64,000 nt of DNA from Roseobacter sp. (GCA_002731875.1 PCCY01000020.1:124001-188000), one strand, 5' to 3'; shown: positions 8,393 through 18,507, numbered from the stretch's first letter. Program-made: numbers and translations. The notes: generated by a model not told the origin, from the letters alone.

Positions 8393-9208
8393 ATGCAAGA
8401 TACGCGCATCGCCAAAGATGGATTGGTTCTGCTGGGCTGTGGGAAAATGGGTTCTGCCATGCTGGCCGGGTGGTTGGCACGAGGTTTGCCAAAGTCTTCG
8501 GTCTGGGTGATTGACCCTCACCCTTCGGATTGGCTGAAGGATCAGGGTGTCAACCTGAACCAGGAACTCCCCAAGACGCCTGCTGTTGTGCTGGTCGCTG
8601 TCAAACCTCAGATGATGGGCGACGCTCTGCCCACCTTGCAGGCAATGGGCAATGGCAAGACGGTGTTCGTCAGCGTCGCCGCAGGCACCACGATTGCGAC
8701 GTTTGAAAAGACCCTCGGCGGTCAAACACCGATCGTGCGGGCCATGCCCAATACGCCTGCTGCGATCGGCCAAGGCATCACCGCGATAGTGGGGAACGAC
8801 CACGTGGGCGAAACCGCCATGGACGAGGCCGAAAAGCTGTTGTCTGCCGTAGGCGACGTCGTGCGCTTGGATGAAGAGGCCCAGATCGATGCCGTCACCG
8901 GTGTCAGCGGATCTGGACCGGCTTATGTGTTCCACATGATCGAAACGATGGCGGCCGGGGGCGTCGCACAGGGCCTGAGCCCCGAATTGGCGCTGCAACT
9001 GGCCACGGCGACAGTTGCCGGAGCCGGGGCCTTGGCGAAATCCGCTGTCGAGGGTCCAGACCAGCTTCGTATCAATGTGACCAGCCCGAACGGCACGACC
9101 CAGGCGGCGCTTGAGGTGTTGATGAACGAGAAAGACGGGTTTCCGGTGCTGTTGAAGCGGGCAGTCGCTGCTGCCGCAGACCGTTCACGCGAGCTGTCCA
9201 ATGACTGA
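8393..9208 (+). CDS. proC: Pyrroline-5-carboxylate reductase
   Basis: Final step of proline synthesis: reduces 1-pyrroline-5-carboxylate with NAD(P)H. 271 aa, the family length. The N-terminal Rossmann motif GCGKMG (15-20), the VAVKPQ segment (68-73) and the C-terminal signature GVSGSGPAYVF (170-180) are all present. A GGGGGA SD precedes the ATG. It overlaps the next gene (tRNA-binding protein) by 8 bases, suggesting coupled translation. Confidence 0.97.
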   Translation: MQDTRIAKDGLVLLGCGKMGSAMLAGWLARGLPKSSVWVIDPHPSDWLKDQGVNLNQELPKTPAVVLVAVKPQMMGDALPTLQAMGNGKTVFVSVAAGTTIATFEKTLGGQTPIVRAMPNTPAAIGQGITAIVGNDHVGETAMDEAEKLLSAVGDVVRLDEEAQIDAVTGVSGSGPAYVFHMIETMAAGGVAQGLSPELALQLATATVAGAGALAKSAVEGPDQLRINVTSPNGTTQAALEVLMNEKDGFPVLLKRAVAAAADRSRELSND

Positions 9209-9539
9209 GATCAGCTTTGACGATTTCCTGAAGGTCGACATCCGCGTGGGCACCGTGACCCGCGCCGAACCATTTCCCGAAGCACGCAAGCCTGCGATCA
9301 AGATGTGGATAGACTTCGGCCCCGATATCGGAGAGCGTAAGACGTCGGCGCAGATCACGGTGCATTATACACCAGAAGCACTGGTCGGTACTCAGGTCAT
9401 GGGCGTGGTAAACTTTCCCCCCCGCCAAATAGGGCCGTTCATGTCCGAGGTTTTGGTGCTTGGGGTGCCAGATGAAAACGGAGCCATTGTGCTGACGCGA
9501 CCGACGCAGCCTGCTCCAAACGGAGGACGGATGCATTGA
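9201..9539 (+). CDS. csaA: CsaA-type tRNA-binding-domain protein
   Basis: 112 aa, a stand-alone OB-fold of the kind found at the C terminus of methionyl- and N terminus of phenylalanyl-tRNA synthetases. VDIRVGTVTRAEPFPEARKP (10-29) and the closing PPRQIGPFMSEVLVLG are diagnostic of CsaA. Bacillus CsaA has export-chaperone-like activity and binds tRNA-like structures; the physiological role here is unknown. It overlaps proC by 8 bases and the next dehydrogenase by 4, so the three form one translationally coupled unit. Confidence 0.9.
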   Translation: MTEISFDDFLKVDIRVGTVTRAEPFPEARKPAIKMWIDFGPDIGERKTSAQITVHYTPEALVGTQVMGVVNFPPRQIGPFMSEVLVLGVPDENGAIVLTRPTQPAPNGGRMH

Positions 9540-10486
9540 CCAAGCTATTCATCGCGCGACCGGCGCCAACCGAAGTTCAAGAGGCGCTGGAAGGTTATGA
9601 TGTCACCTACCGCGAGGCTTCCACACCGCTCACGGAGCCAGAGATGCTCGCCGCGCTACAGGATTACGACGGCGTGTTGCCGACATTGGGTGACCGCTTT
9701 TCAGCCGCCGTTTTTTCCGGTGTAGACGCGCCACGCTGCAAGATACTGGCGAATTTCGGGGTTGGGTATAACCACATCGACGTTGATGCAGCGCGACAGG
9801 CCGGGGTTCAGGTGTCCAACACACCCGGCGCCGTCACCGACGCCACTGCGGATATTGCAATGACCCTGATGCTAATGACTGCGCGTCGCGCGGGTGAGGG
9901 TGAACGGCTGGTCCGGTCGGGGAACTGGACCGGATGGGAGCCGTCGCAACTGCTGGGCATGCATCTGACTGGCAAGACTGTCGGCATCGTTGGAATGGGC
10001 CGTATCGGGCAAGCAGTAGCACGCCGTTGCCATTTCGGTTTTGAAATGGACGTGAAGTATTTCAGCCGCAGCGCCAAGTCGCTTCCCTTCAAGGCAGAGC
10101 ATGTCAGTGATCTGAAGGCCTTGGCGGGGGCGGTTGATGTGTTGGTGGTTGCGGTACCCGGCGGCGATGACACCCACCACCTGATCAACGCCGCGATACT
10201 TGCGGCGATGCAACCCCACGGTCTGCTGGTCAATATCGCGCGCGGAAATATCGTTGAAGAAGCCGCACTGATCGAGGCGTTGCAGAACAAAGCGATCGGC
10301 GGTGCCGGTCTGGACGTCTATGAATTTGAACCGGAGGTACCAGAGTCCCTGCGGGCGTTGGACAATGCGGTTCTGTTGCCCCATCTGGGTACGTCCTCCA
10401 GAGAGGTGCGCGTGGACATGTGGATGATGGCTGTTGAAAACCTGAAAGCCGGGGTAGAGGGCAAAGAGCCGCCAAACCTGGTTTAG
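9536..10486 (+). CDS. D-isomer-specific 2-hydroxyacid dehydrogenase (glyoxylate/hydroxypyruvate reductase-like)
   Basis: 316 aa, NAD(P)-dependent. The nucleotide motif GMGRIG (153-158) and the catalytic triad positions Arg236 (NIARGNIV), Glu265 and His283 (LPHLGT) are present. VGYNHIDVDAARQAGV (76-91) is typical of the glyoxylate/hydroxypyruvate reductase branch. It starts with TTG at 9536, overlapping the csaA stop; GGAGG lies 9 bases upstream. Its stop overlaps the convergent tdk gene by 4 bases. The substrate cannot be fixed from sequence: glyoxylate, hydroxypyruvate and longer 2-keto acids are all possible. Confidence 0.9.
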   Translation: MTKLFIARPAPTEVQEALEGYDVTYREASTPLTEPEMLAALQDYDGVLPTLGDRFSAAVFSGVDAPRCKILANFGVGYNHIDVDAARQAGVQVSNTPGAVTDATADIAMTLMLMTARRAGEGERLVRSGNWTGWEPSQLLGMHLTGKTVGIVGMGRIGQAVARRCHFGFEMDVKYFSRSAKSLPFKAEHVSDLKALAGAVDVLVVAVPGGDDTHHLINAAILAAMQPHGLLVNIARGNIVEEAALIEALQNKAIGGAGLDVYEFEPEVPESLRALDNAVLLPHLGTSSREVRVDMWMMAVENLKAGVEGKEPPNLV

Positions 10487-11061
10487 CGACCCACGGCTTC
10501 GCGCCAATGACGGCGGCAAAGTGACACGTATGTTTCGTTGCCGCCGATCTGCACCTGAGCACCTTCCTTGATGGTCCTGCCACCGGCGTCGCGTCGCACA
10601 ACCATGGTTGCTTTCTTGCCGCAGTGGCAGATGGTGCGAACCTCGCGCATTTCGTCGGCCAGCGCCAACAGGGTGGCAGACCCAGGAAACAGCTGCCCTT
10701 GGAAATCCACGCGCAGCCCGTAACACATGATCGGAACGCCCAGATCATCGACGGCGCGCGCCAATTGCCAGACCTGATCGGCGCTCAGAAACTGGGCTTC
10801 GTCGATGAAGATGCAGGCGCACGGACCGGCATCAAGTCGTGCGGCTATTTTCTTGAACAGGTCTTCAGTCTGGCTGAAAGTGTCCGCCGCCTGACCAATA
10901 CCGATACGCGATGCAATGCGCCCGTCGCCAGCACGGTTATCAAATTGCGCCGTCATCAAATAAGGTGACATGCCGCGTTCTACATAGTTGTGGGCGGCTT
11001 GCAGCAATACCGTGGATTTGCCGGCGTTCATGGTCGAGTAGTGAAAATACAGTTTTGCCAT
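10483..11061 (-). CDS. tdk: Thymidine kinase
   Basis: 192 aa, type II (TK1-like). The P-loop is MNAGKST (11-17), the Walker B-like segment is IFIDEAQFL, and the lasso zinc cysteines are in CHCGKKATMV and a later CRRHW. The open frame extends upstream to 11112, but the ATG at 11061 has AAGGAAG 5-8 bases ahead and begins MAKLYFHYSTMNAG exactly as homologues do. It phosphorylates thymidine for dNTP salvage and so complements the cdd-deoA-deoB-upp operon 15 kb away. Confidence 0.96.
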   Translation of the reverse strand: MAKLYFHYSTMNAGKSTVLLQAAHNYVERGMSPYLMTAQFDNRAGDGRIASRIGIGQAADTFSQTEDLFKKIAARLDAGPCACIFIDEAQFLSADQVWQLARAVDDLGVPIMCYGLRVDFQGQLFPGSATLLALADEMREVRTICHCGKKATMVVRRDAGGRTIKEGAQVQIGGNETYVSLCRRHWREAVGR

Positions 11062-11136
11062 GGCTTCCTTTACAGGCAGGCGGCCACGGCGTTCAAGACG
11101 GTGTCGGACCAAGGTCGCAATAATCCGCGAGTGATG

Positions 11137-12261
11137 TCAGCCGTGACGTGTCACCAGAACGGATCCGACAGAATATCCGGCACCAAACGAACAGATCAGG
11201 CCTGTATCACCATCGGCAAGATCGGCGGAGTACTTGGAGAATGCGATCATCGACCCGGCTGACGATGTATTGGCATAGTCTTGCAGAATGTTGGGCTGCT
11301 CACCGTCTTTGGGGATACGGCCCAAGACTTTACGACCGATAAAGTCGTTCATCGACTTGTTTGCCTGATGCAGCCAGAGCCGCTTGAGGTCAGTGGCATC
11401 GATGTTTTCTTCGGCCATATGGCCAGCAATGTGATCAGCGACCAGGGGCAGCACTTCCTTGAAGACCTTGCGACCGTTTTGCATGAACTGCATATCGCGC
11501 CGATCAGCCACGCCGTCAGGGCGGGAACGTCGCAAGAACCCGTTGTTATTGCGGATATTGTTCGAAAACTGGGTGGCGCATCGGGTCGATTTGATCTCGA
11601 AATAGGGGCCGCTTGCGGCTTCTGCCCGTTCTATCAACACCGCAGTCGCGACGTCTCCGAAAATGAAATGGCAGTCACGGTCGCGCCATTCAAGATGAGC
11701 GGAGCAGATCTCGGGGTTGACCACGAGAGCCGACCGGATCGAACCTGAACGCACCATGTCGGCAGCAGCCTGAATCCCGAAGGTCGCCGACGAACACGCA
11801 ACGTTCATATCAAATGCAAAACCGTCTATCCCCAGTAGATCCTGAATTTCGATGGCCACGGCGGGATAAGCGCGTTCCAGGTTCGACGCAGCACAGATCA
11901 CCGCGTCTACATCGGCGGCTGTCTTGCCTGCATCCGCAAGGGCCTTGCGGGCCGCGTCCAGCGCCATTTCAGCCATGAGACTGGGTTCGTCGTCGCTACG
12001 CTGGCGCAGCAGCGGGTGCATCACCTCGGGGTCCAGTATGCCGGTCTTGTCCACCACATAACGCTGTTCAATGCCGGACGCCTTGACGATGAACTCTTCC
12101 GACGAATGTTCCTTGGCAGGCAACTCGCCCGCTTCGATCTGTTTTGCGTGCTGGGTGTTGTACAGGTCGGCATACGCATTGAAGGATTTAACCAGCTCTG
12201 CGTTGGTTATAACCTGCGTTGGTGTAAAAATGCCGCTGCCGGTAATGGCGGGTGTGTACAT
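11137..12261 (-). CDS. Beta-ketoacyl-ACP synthase III-like enzyme (long FabH-type)
   Basis: 374 aa, about 50 residues longer than E. coli FabH. The thiolase-fold triad is intact: Cys156 (NVACSSAT), His298 (WLHQANKS) and Asn331 (YANTSSAGS). It is closest in length and pattern to the long FabH-type enzymes such as Pseudomonas PA3286, which condenses octanoyl-CoA with malonyl-ACP. The insertion before residue 60 (SFNAYADLYNTQ) is typical of this subgroup. Start set to ATG 12261 (AAAGG upstream) rather than the 36-base longer frame. It lies 75 bp upstream of nothing co-directional except tdk, and carB precedes it on the same strand. It may prime fatty-acid synthesis from medium-chain acyl-CoA; inference. 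Confidence 0.88.
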   Translation of the reverse strand: MYTPAITGSGIFTPTQVITNAELVKSFNAYADLYNTQHAKQIEAGELPAKEHSSEEFIVKASGIEQRYVVDKTGILDPEVMHPLLRQRSDDEPSLMAEMALDAARKALADAGKTAADVDAVICAASNLERAYPAVAIEIQDLLGIDGFAFDMNVACSSATFGIQAAADMVRSGSIRSALVVNPEICSAHLEWRDRDCHFIFGDVATAVLIERAEAASGPYFEIKSTRCATQFSNNIRNNNGFLRRSRPDGVADRRDMQFMQNGRKVFKEVLPLVADHIAGHMAEENIDATDLKRLWLHQANKSMNDFIGRKVLGRIPKDGEQPNILQDYANTSSAGSMIAFSKYSADLADGDTGLICSFGAGYSVGSVLVTRHG

Positions 12262-12335
12262 GGATAAACCTTTTTCAGCGTTGCACGATAAGGCCAAAGA
12301 TCAGGTGCAAGGTCAAGACAATGCTGAGCAGTGCC

Positions 12336-15300
12336 TTAACCCTGTAGCGACTTTACACCAATCTCGTCTTCAGCTTGCGCTTTGATTGCCAATGCCGCCG
12401 CATAACTGCCGGCGGCAGTCGTGAAATACGGAATCTTGTCGTACAAGGCGATGGAGCGAATGGATTTACTGTCTTCGACGGCCTGTGCACCTTCGGTGGT
12501 GTTCATGACCAGATGGATTGCACCATCCTTCATCAGGTCGGTTATGTTAGGCCGGCCTTCATAGACTTTGTTGACGATCTCGCATGCAATATCATGCTGG
12601 GTCAGCCACTCTGCGGTGCCACGGGTGGCGACAATGGTAAAGCCTTGTTCCAGCAGGATACGCGCGGCCGAGAGCATGTCTTCAGTCTTGTCCATGTCCT
12701 TGATCGATATGAACGCACACCCGTTGCGGGGCAGGGGGTTGCCCGCCCCCATCTGCGCCTTGAGGAATGCACGGGGGAAATCGCGGTCCCATCCCATGAC
12801 TTCGCCGGTTGACCGCATTTCCGGCCCCAGTAGCGTATCAACCCCCGGGAAACGGGCGAATGGCAAAACGGCTTCCTTGACAGAGAACCACGGCATATTC
12901 GGATCTGCCAAGGTCATCGGGTCGCCCAATGGCAGAACGTCCTCATAGGCGGCATCCGCATTGTAAGGTGCACGCAACGGGAAAGCTGAAAGCTTTTCAC
13001 CGGCCATAATCCGCGCGGCGATCGAGGCGATGGCGCTGTCTGTCGCCTTGGCCACGAAAGGCACCGTCCGCGAGGCGCGCGGGTTCACTTCGATCAGATA
13101 GATTTCGCCGTCTTTTATGGCGAACTGAATGTTCATCAGACCCACAACGTTCAGGGCCAAGGCCAGCGCTTTGGTCTGCTTTTCGACTTCTTCTATAATC
13201 TCGCGGCTTAGGGAATACGGAGGCAGGGAACAGGCGCTATCACCCGAATGTACGCCTGCTTCTTCAATGTGTTGCATGATCCCGGCGACATGAACATCGG
13301 TTCCGTCGCTCAGCGCATCGACGTCAAGTTCGACCGCGCCCGAGAGGTAGTGGTCAAGCAGGACGGGGCTTTTGCCGGATACGACCACAGCTTCGCGGAT
13401 ATAGCGTTCCAGGCTGGCCTGGTCGCGCACGATTTCCATGGCCCGGCCCCCCAAAACGTAAGAAGGGCGGATAACCAATGGAAAGCCGATATCGGCAGCG
13501 ATTTCGAGAGCCTCGGCATCCGAATGGGCAATGCCATTGTGGGGTTGCTTCAGTCCCAGCGACTGCACAAGCTTTTGGAACCGTTCGCGGTCTTCGGCAA
13601 GATCAATCATATCGGGCGTCGTACCCAGGATCGGGATGCCCGCGTCTTGAAGGGCTTGGGCAATCTTGAGCGGGGTCTGGCCCCCAAATTGCACGATCAC
13701 ACCGTGCAGGGTGCCGTTTTCCTGTTCGACCCGCAGGATCTCCATCACATGTTCAAAGGTCAGCGGTTCAAAGTACAGCCGGTCCGATGTGTCATAGTCG
13801 GTCGATACGGTTTCGGGGTTACAGTTCACCATGATGGTTTCGTAACCAGCATCGGTCAGCGCATAGCAGGCGTGACAACAACAATAGTCAAATTCGATCC
13901 CTTGCCCGATACGGTTCGGACCGCCGCCCAGTATCACCACCTTGCTGCGGTCCGACGGGCGCGCTTCGCACTCGACCTCGCCAAAGGCAGGTACCTCGTA
14001 GGTGGAGTACATATAAGGAGTCTGAGCCTCGAATTCCGCCGCACATGTATCGATACGCTTGAACACAGCCTTGACGCCCAGGTTAAGGCGGGCGCGGCGT
14101 ACATTGTCTTCGTCACGGCCGGTCAGCGTCCCAAGACGCGCGTCCGTAAAGCCCATCATCTTGAGCTTGCGCATCCCGTCCTCTGTCAACGGCAGGCCGT
14201 CTTGACGCACTGTATTCTCGGCTTCGACGATTTCGCGGATGCGGGCAAGAAACCAAGGGTCAAACATCGTGACACCGTGAATATCTATATCGGACATGCC
14301 GTGGCGCATGGCCTGCGCGATGGTGCGCATCCGGTCCGGTGTCTGTTTGCTGATCGCGTTTATCAGTGCCGCTTCGTTTTGGGGAGCATCGGCAGGCAAA
14401 TCAGCATTCAGGCCGGGGATCACGACCTCGTCAAATCCCGTCAGGCCGGATTCCATCGAAGCCAGCGCCTTTTGCAGTGACTCGTGGATCGTGCGGCCAA
14501 TTGCCATTGCTTCGCCCACGGACTTCATCGCGGTGGTCAGATAGGGCTCAGCCCCGGGGAATTTTTCGAAAGCGAACTTCGGTATTTTGGTGACGACATA
14601 GTCGATTGTCGGCTCGAAGCTAGCCGGAGTGACACCGGTGATGTCATTGTCCAGTTCATCGAGCGTGAAACCTACAGCCAGCTTGGCCGCGATCTTGGCG
14701 ATCGGAAAGCCTGTCGCTTTTGATGCCAGCGCTGAAGACCGCGAAACACGCGGGTTCATTTCGATCACGACCATACGGCCATCGGCAGGGTTCACCGCCC
14801 ATTGGACGTTCGATCCACCGGTTTCCACGCCGATTTCACGCAGTACGGCGATAGAGTGATTGCGCATGATCTGATATTCTTTGTCGGTCAGCGTCAGCGC
14901 GGGTGCCACGGTGATTGAATCGCCGGTGTGGACCCCCATCGGATCAACATTTTCAATTGAGCATACGATGATCGCATTATCGGCGGTGTCGCGAACCACC
15001 TCCATTTCGAACTCTTTCCACCCGAGCAAAGATTCGTCGATCAGGATTTGCCCCATGGGCGACGCATCCATTCCCGAACGGCAGAAAAATTCGTAATCAT
15101 CACGGTTATACGCAACGCCACCGCCGGTTCCACCCATCGTGAAGGCCGGGCGGATAATGGCGGGCAGACCGACATATTCCAGTGCCTCCAATGCAATCGC
15201 AACGCCCGCAGCAAGGTCTTTCTTACCGGCTGCGTTTTTGGGTGCAGTCACAATGGTCGCCTTGGGATTTTCGATGCCCAACCGATCCATCGCTTCGCGG

Positions 15301-15695
15301 AACAGCTTGCGGTCCTCGGCCATCTCGATGGCTTCGCGCTTGGCACCGATCATCTCGACGCCGAATTTTTCCAGTACACCCATTTCCTCGAGCGCGAGCG
15401 AGGTGTTCAAGCCGGTCTGGCCGCCCATGGTGGGAAGCAACGCGTCGGGGCGTTCCTTTTCGATGATCTTCGCCACGATCTCGGGTGTGATCGGTTCGAT
15501 ATAGGTAGCGTCCGCAAGGCCGGGGTCGGTCATGATCGTCGCCGGGTTGGAGTTGACCAGGATGACGCGGTAGCCTTCTTCCTTGAGCGCTTTGCAGGCC
15601 TGCGCGCCTGAATAATCAAATTCGCAAGCCTGGCCGATAACGATAGGCCCCGCACCAATGATCATGATCGATTTGATATCGGTTCTTTTTGGCAT
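12336..15695 (-). CDS. carB: Carbamoyl-phosphate synthase large subunit
   Basis: 1119 aa. Two homologous ATP-grasp halves (the second starting near residue 565 with the repeat of the opening pattern, [18 protein letters not shown]) and a C-terminal MGS-like allosteric domain. Opens [20 protein letters not shown], the canonical CarB start, so ATG 15695 is preferred to a TTG 24 bases upstream. Together with CarA it makes carbamoyl phosphate from glutamine, bicarbonate and two ATP, for pyrimidines and arginine. carA is not in the window, so the genes are unlinked here. Confidence 0.98.
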   Translation of the reverse strand: MPKRTDIKSIMIIGAGPIVIGQACEFDYSGAQACKALKEEGYRVILVNSNPATIMTDPGLADATYIEPITPEIVAKIIEKERPDALLPTMGGQTGLNTSLALEEMGVLEKFGVEMIGAKREAIEMAEDRKLFREAMDRLGIENPKATIVTAPKNAAGKKDLAAGVAIALEALEYVGLPAIIRPAFTMGGTGGGVAYNRDDYEFFCRSGMDASPMGQILIDESLLGWKEFEMEVVRDTADNAIIVCSIENVDPMGVHTGDSITVAPALTLTDKEYQIMRNHSIAVLREIGVETGGSNVQWAVNPADGRMVVIEMNPRVSRSSALASKATGFPIAKIAAKLAVGFTLDELDNDITGVTPASFEPTIDYVVTKIPKFAFEKFPGAEPYLTTAMKSVGEAMAIGRTIHESLQKALASMESGLTGFDEVVIPGLNADLPADAPQNEAALINAISKQTPDRMRTIAQAMRHGMSDIDIHGVTMFDPWFLARIREIVEAENTVRQDGLPLTEDGMRKLKMMGFTDARLGTLTGRDEDNVRRARLNLGVKAVFKRIDTCAAEFEAQTPYMYSTYEVPAFGEVECEARPSDRSKVVILGGGPNRIGQGIEFDYCCCHACYALTDAGYETIMVNCNPETVSTDYDTSDRLYFEPLTFEHVMEILRVEQENGTLHGVIVQFGGQTPLKIAQALQDAGIPILGTTPDMIDLAEDRERFQKLVQSLGLKQPHNGIAHSDAEALEIAADIGFPLVIRPSYVLGGRAMEIVRDQASLERYIREAVVVSGKSPVLLDHYLSGAVELDVDALSDGTDVHVAGIMQHIEEAGVHSGDSACSLPPYSLSREIIEEVEKQTKALALALNVVGLMNIQFAIKDGEIYLIEVNPRASRTVPFVAKATDSAIASIAARIMAGEKLSAFPLRAPYNADAAYEDVLPLGDPMTLADPNMPWFSVKEAVLPFARFPGVDTLLGPEMRSTGEVMGWDRDFPRAFLKAQMGAGNPLPRNGCAFISIKDMDKTEDMLSAARILLEQGFTIVATRGTAEWLTQHDIACEIVNKVYEGRPNITDLMKDGAIHLVMNTTEGAQAVEDSKSIRSIALYDKIPYFTTAAGSYAAALAIKAQAEDEIGVKSLQG

Positions 15696-15865
15696 GTTCA
15701 GGCCCCCGGAAATTTGCAAATTCTCCGCGTTATAGGCCTTGGAGTGCGAGGTGCAAGGGGGGATGTCGGCTTATCGTGTCAGCTTTTCGGCAGTCGCTGA
15801 TGTGAACAGGGGCCAAGTTTGGATATGCATTCACATGTTTGCGGACGGCCCTCCGCCAAGGCATG

Positions 15866-16630
15866 TCAATCCGAGTTCAAAAATGCCCGAACCGCTGCTT
15901 CGAAGGCACGGGGGTTTTCCGCGTGGAGCCAGTGTCCCGCTTTGGGAATCTTCGCGAAGTAAGCCTTTGGGAACAGCCGTTTGATCGTTGGGCGGTAATC
16001 AGACAGAACATAATGCGACGTCGCGCCAGACAGAAAAAAAGCAGGACCATTGAATGAACCTGTGACCGCGTCCGGCCAGCCGACGATATCAGGCATCGCA
16101 GCCTCAAGTACGTCAAGGTTCAGCTTCCACGATTTCGCGGCTACGTCCAGCGACTGCGTAAAAAAGCTTTGCAAGGCTGGTTCAACCCCAGCCGCAGCCA
16201 GTTGATCCTGTGCATCTGAACGCCGTGTGAGCAGGGACAGATCAACGCTGCGCATGGCGTCGATGAATTCTTGCTGACTATGGTTATACGGCACGGGGGC
16301 AATGTCTGCTATGATCAGCCGGCGCACTAAATCAGAGTGTTTCAGGGCGAGCATCATCGATGCCTTGCCCCCCATTGAGTGACCGCACACATCCATAGGG
16401 GCACCCAGGCGTTCGATGACTTCAGCCAGATCACCAGCCATGTCGTGATAGGTTTGCGTGTCCGCACGGGGGCTGTCGCCGTGATTGCGCATGTCCACGG
16501 TGACGACACGGCGCTGGTCGGCAAGGCGTTTGGCGATAACGTTCCAGTTGCGCCCGGACCCGAAAAGACCGTGAGCGATGAGCAGGGCAGGATAGTCGGT
16601 AGCGGTGCCGAATTCGGAATAATTTAACAT
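15866..16630 (-). CDS. Alpha/beta hydrolase, YbfF esterase type
   Basis: 254 aa. The oxyanion motif HGLFGSGRNW (20-29), nucleophile elbow GHSMGGKA with Ser85, and C-terminal GHWLHAENP supplying His are present. These match the YbfF/ABHD11 acyl-hydrolase family, which hydrolyses short acyl esters and possibly acyl-CoA. It is transcribed away from a 124-aa membrane protein gene across only 55 bp. The natural substrate is unknown. Confidence 0.88.
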   Translation of the reverse strand: MLNYSEFGTATDYPALLIAHGLFGSGRNWNVIAKRLADQRRVVTVDMRNHGDSPRADTQTYHDMAGDLAEVIERLGAPMDVCGHSMGGKASMMLALKHSDLVRRLIIADIAPVPYNHSQQEFIDAMRSVDLSLLTRRSDAQDQLAAAGVEPALQSFFTQSLDVAAKSWKLNLDVLEAAMPDIVGWPDAVTGSFNGPAFFLSGATSHYVLSDYRPTIKRLFPKAYFAKIPKAGHWLHAENPRAFEAAVRAFLNSD

Positions 16631-16685
16631 GGTGAAAGGTTTAGAGACATTGCTTGAGACATGCTAGAACGATTACAGTGCTGGC

Positions 16686-17060
16686 ATGTTAGATCAAAGT
16701 GACATCACCACCAAGATAGAAACCGTGGAACGGGCGCTATACGCCAAACTTGGGGTCAGAGGCCGCGACCTGGCCCAGGCTCTGCGAAGAGCAGGGCGTC
16801 AATTGCCTTCTCGGATACGCAAGCAGGGCGCTATTCTCGCGCAGGCAGAGTTTATGGCCAGCAACCCGAAACTGGCACGTCAGATCGAAGTCGCCCCGGT
16901 TCATAACGCATTCGTTAAGGTGATAACGCATTTGAATGAAATCGATGTGGGCAAGCGACGGGTAGACCGTCTCTTGGGCGTCGCCGGTACAATAGCCTTT
17001 AACATTCTGGTCATCGTCGTGGCTTTTATCGTGTTCCTGTGGTGGCAGGGGTATGTTTAG
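16686..17060 (+). CDS. Conserved-looking hypothetical with C-terminal membrane anchor
   Basis: 124 aa. The first about 95 residues are soluble, helical and basic (RGRDLAQALRRAGRQLP, then IRKQGAILAQAEFMASNPKLARQI). The last 25 residues form one strong hydrophobic helix ending WWQGYV, so it is a tail-anchored or C-terminal single-pass membrane protein. No known domain is recognised. Its stop overlaps the convergent cupin gene by 4 bases. Reading frame use looks normal for the genome. Confidence 0.75.
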   Translation: MLDQSDITTKIETVERALYAKLGVRGRDLAQALRRAGRQLPSRIRKQGAILAQAEFMASNPKLARQIEVAPVHNAFVKVITHLNEIDVGKRRVDRLLGVAGTIAFNILVIVVAFIVFLWWQGYV

Positions 17061-17452
17061 GCGCTGTACTGCGCTTCGGTGACATGCTCCAGCCAATTGA
17101 CTGCCTTGCCATCCAGCGCCTCTTGTATCGCAAGGTGGCTCATGGCGCAGTCGCTCGCGGCCCCGTGCCAGTGTTTTTCATCGGGCGCAAACCAGACCGT
17201 GTCTCCGGGCCGTAGCTTTTGTACAGGCCCGCCTTCGGTCTGGGCCAGACCGGCACCCGACAGGATCAGGAGCGTCTGTCCGAGCGGGTGGGTGTGCCAA
17301 GCCGTGCGCGCGCCCGGTTCAAACGTGACCGTCGCTGCGCGAACGCGCGCGGGATCAGGAGCGGACACGACTGGCTCTAGCCGAACCGACCCGGTAAAAT
17401 ACTCGGGTGATCCGATCTCGGACGGGCGGGCGTCAGCGGGTCTTATATCCAT
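17057..17452 (-). CDS. Cupin-domain protein
   Basis: 131 aa, a single conserved beta-barrel. Motif 1 includes TAWHTHPLGQTLLILSG and motif 2 PGDTVWFAPDEKHWHGA, giving the usual metal ligands (His-x-His, Glu/Gln, His). This matches small carboxymuconolactone-decarboxylase-associated or quercetinase-like cupins. The reaction is unknown. It is divergent from the SDR gene across 113 bp. Confidence 0.85.
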   Translation of the reverse strand: MDIRPADARPSEIGSPEYFTGSVRLEPVVSAPDPARVRAATVTFEPGARTAWHTHPLGQTLLILSGAGLAQTEGGPVQKLRPGDTVWFAPDEKHWHGAASDCAMSHLAIQEALDGKAVNWLEHVTEAQYSA

Positions 17453-17538
17453 GGGTAGCTCCGTGTGCAGACTTTGGTTCGTGCCACTGGATCATGTAAC
17501 CGATGCCAAGGGCAAGTGATCTTAGACTTTAACGGTAA

Positions 17539-17573
17539 AGCGGCTAGATGTCACAGAGCGGCTAGATGTCACA
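17539..17573 (+). repeat. Tandem 17-nt duplication covering the SDR start codon
   Basis: AGCGGCTAGATGTCACA occurs at 17539-17555 and again at 17557-17573 (period 18). Both copies contain ATGTCACA. The first ATG (17548) is in frame with the second but runs into a TAG after five codons inside the second copy. The second ATG (17566) opens the SDR gene. Confidence 0.9.
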
Positions 17574-18387
17574 TAATGATAACAACCAGGAAAAGAGTGC
17601 AGAATTGACAAGTACGGCTTTGATTACGGGTGCTTCATCAGGCATCGGCAAGGAATTTGCGCGGATACATGCGAAAATGAAGGGCGACGTTATTCTCGTG
17701 GCCCGCCGCGAAGACAGCTTGATTGAACTGAAAGACGAGCTTGAGGCGAAAGAAGGTATCACAGCGCATGTGATGGCTTATGACCTTGCCCACCCCGGAG
17801 CAGCGGAACAGCTGTATGATCGTGTGAAAGCAGCCGGGCTGAGGGTAGATATCCTGATCAACAATGCGGGTTTCGGTGGTGCGGGCCGTCATATCGAGCG
17901 CCCTCTGGCCGACGAGCTGGAGATGATTGACCTGAATATCAAGGCGCTTGTCACGCTGACACATCGATTTGCGAACGATATGGCCGCCGCGGGCCACGGG
18001 CGTATCCTGAACGTCGGATCGACCGCCGGCTTCATGCCCGGTGCATTGCAGGCTGTCTACTTCGCTACCAAGGCGTTCGTGAATTCGTTCAGTCAGGCGA
18101 TTGATCAAGAGCTTCGCGGCAAGGGTGTCACCTGCACCGTACTCACACCCGGTTATGTCGAAACCGAATTTGCCAAGCGCAGCAACCTGGAAGACACGCC
18201 GCTGGCCAAGAACGGTGCCACGGCGCGGAGTGTGGCGCAATATGGCTATGATGCGATGCTTGCCGGCGACCTGGTTGCGGTAAATGAGCGAAAGCTGAGT
18301 TTTGCGGTCAATTGGGTGATCCCGCTGCTGCCTCGACGTATGGTGCTGAAGATGACCCAGAAGATGCAGACCAGGAAAACCGTCTAA
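17566..18387 (+). CDS. Short-chain dehydrogenase/reductase
   Basis: 273 aa classical SDR. The cofactor motif TGASSGIG (about 21-28), NNAG (about 102-105), catalytic Ser in NVGSTAGF and Tyr-x3-Lys in YFATK are present. Subfamily resembles the DltE/YqjQ-like SDRs of unknown substrate. The start is uncertain: ATG 17566 lies in a tandem duplication and lacks a clear SD; a TTG 39 bases on (just before TSTALITGASS) has AAGAG upstream. Monocistronic, followed by a hairpin repeat. Confidence 0.88.
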   Translation: MSHNDNNQEKSAELTSTALITGASSGIGKEFARIHAKMKGDVILVARREDSLIELKDELEAKEGITAHVMAYDLAHPGAAEQLYDRVKAAGLRVDILINNAGFGGAGRHIERPLADELEMIDLNIKALVTLTHRFANDMAAAGHGRILNVGSTAGFMPGALQAVYFATKAFVNSFSQAIDQELRGKGVTCTVLTPGYVETEFAKRSNLEDTPLAKNGATARSVAQYGYDAMLAGDLVAVNERKLSFAVNWVIPLLPRRMVLKMTQKMQTRKTV

Positions 18388-18436
18388 GGGGGCAAACGAA
18401 AGGTTGCCAGAGCCGTTTCATCGGTCTGAGAAAAGA

Positions 18437-18490
18437 GGGGGGCGCTGCCCCCGCCCTTTGGGCCCCCCGGGATTTTTATCCATTTGGAAG
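18437..18490 (+). repeat. GC-hairpin intergenic repeat, copy E
   Basis: GGGGGGCGCTGCCCCC hairpin, then a GCCC-TTT-GGGC mini-stem, then CCCCCCGGGATTTTTATCC and a tail ATTTGGAAG. It lies 50 bp after the SDR stop in the sense direction, between convergent SDR and glyA genes, where it could end SDR transcription. It shares the tail ATTTGGAAG with copy F (59216-59251). Confidence 0.75.
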
Positions 18491-18507
18491 GGGGGCCATC
18501 TTTGACT

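Noticed and set aside
13248-14480. 410-codon plus-strand ORF
   Set aside because: Antisense to carB; long only because stops are rare in that frame.
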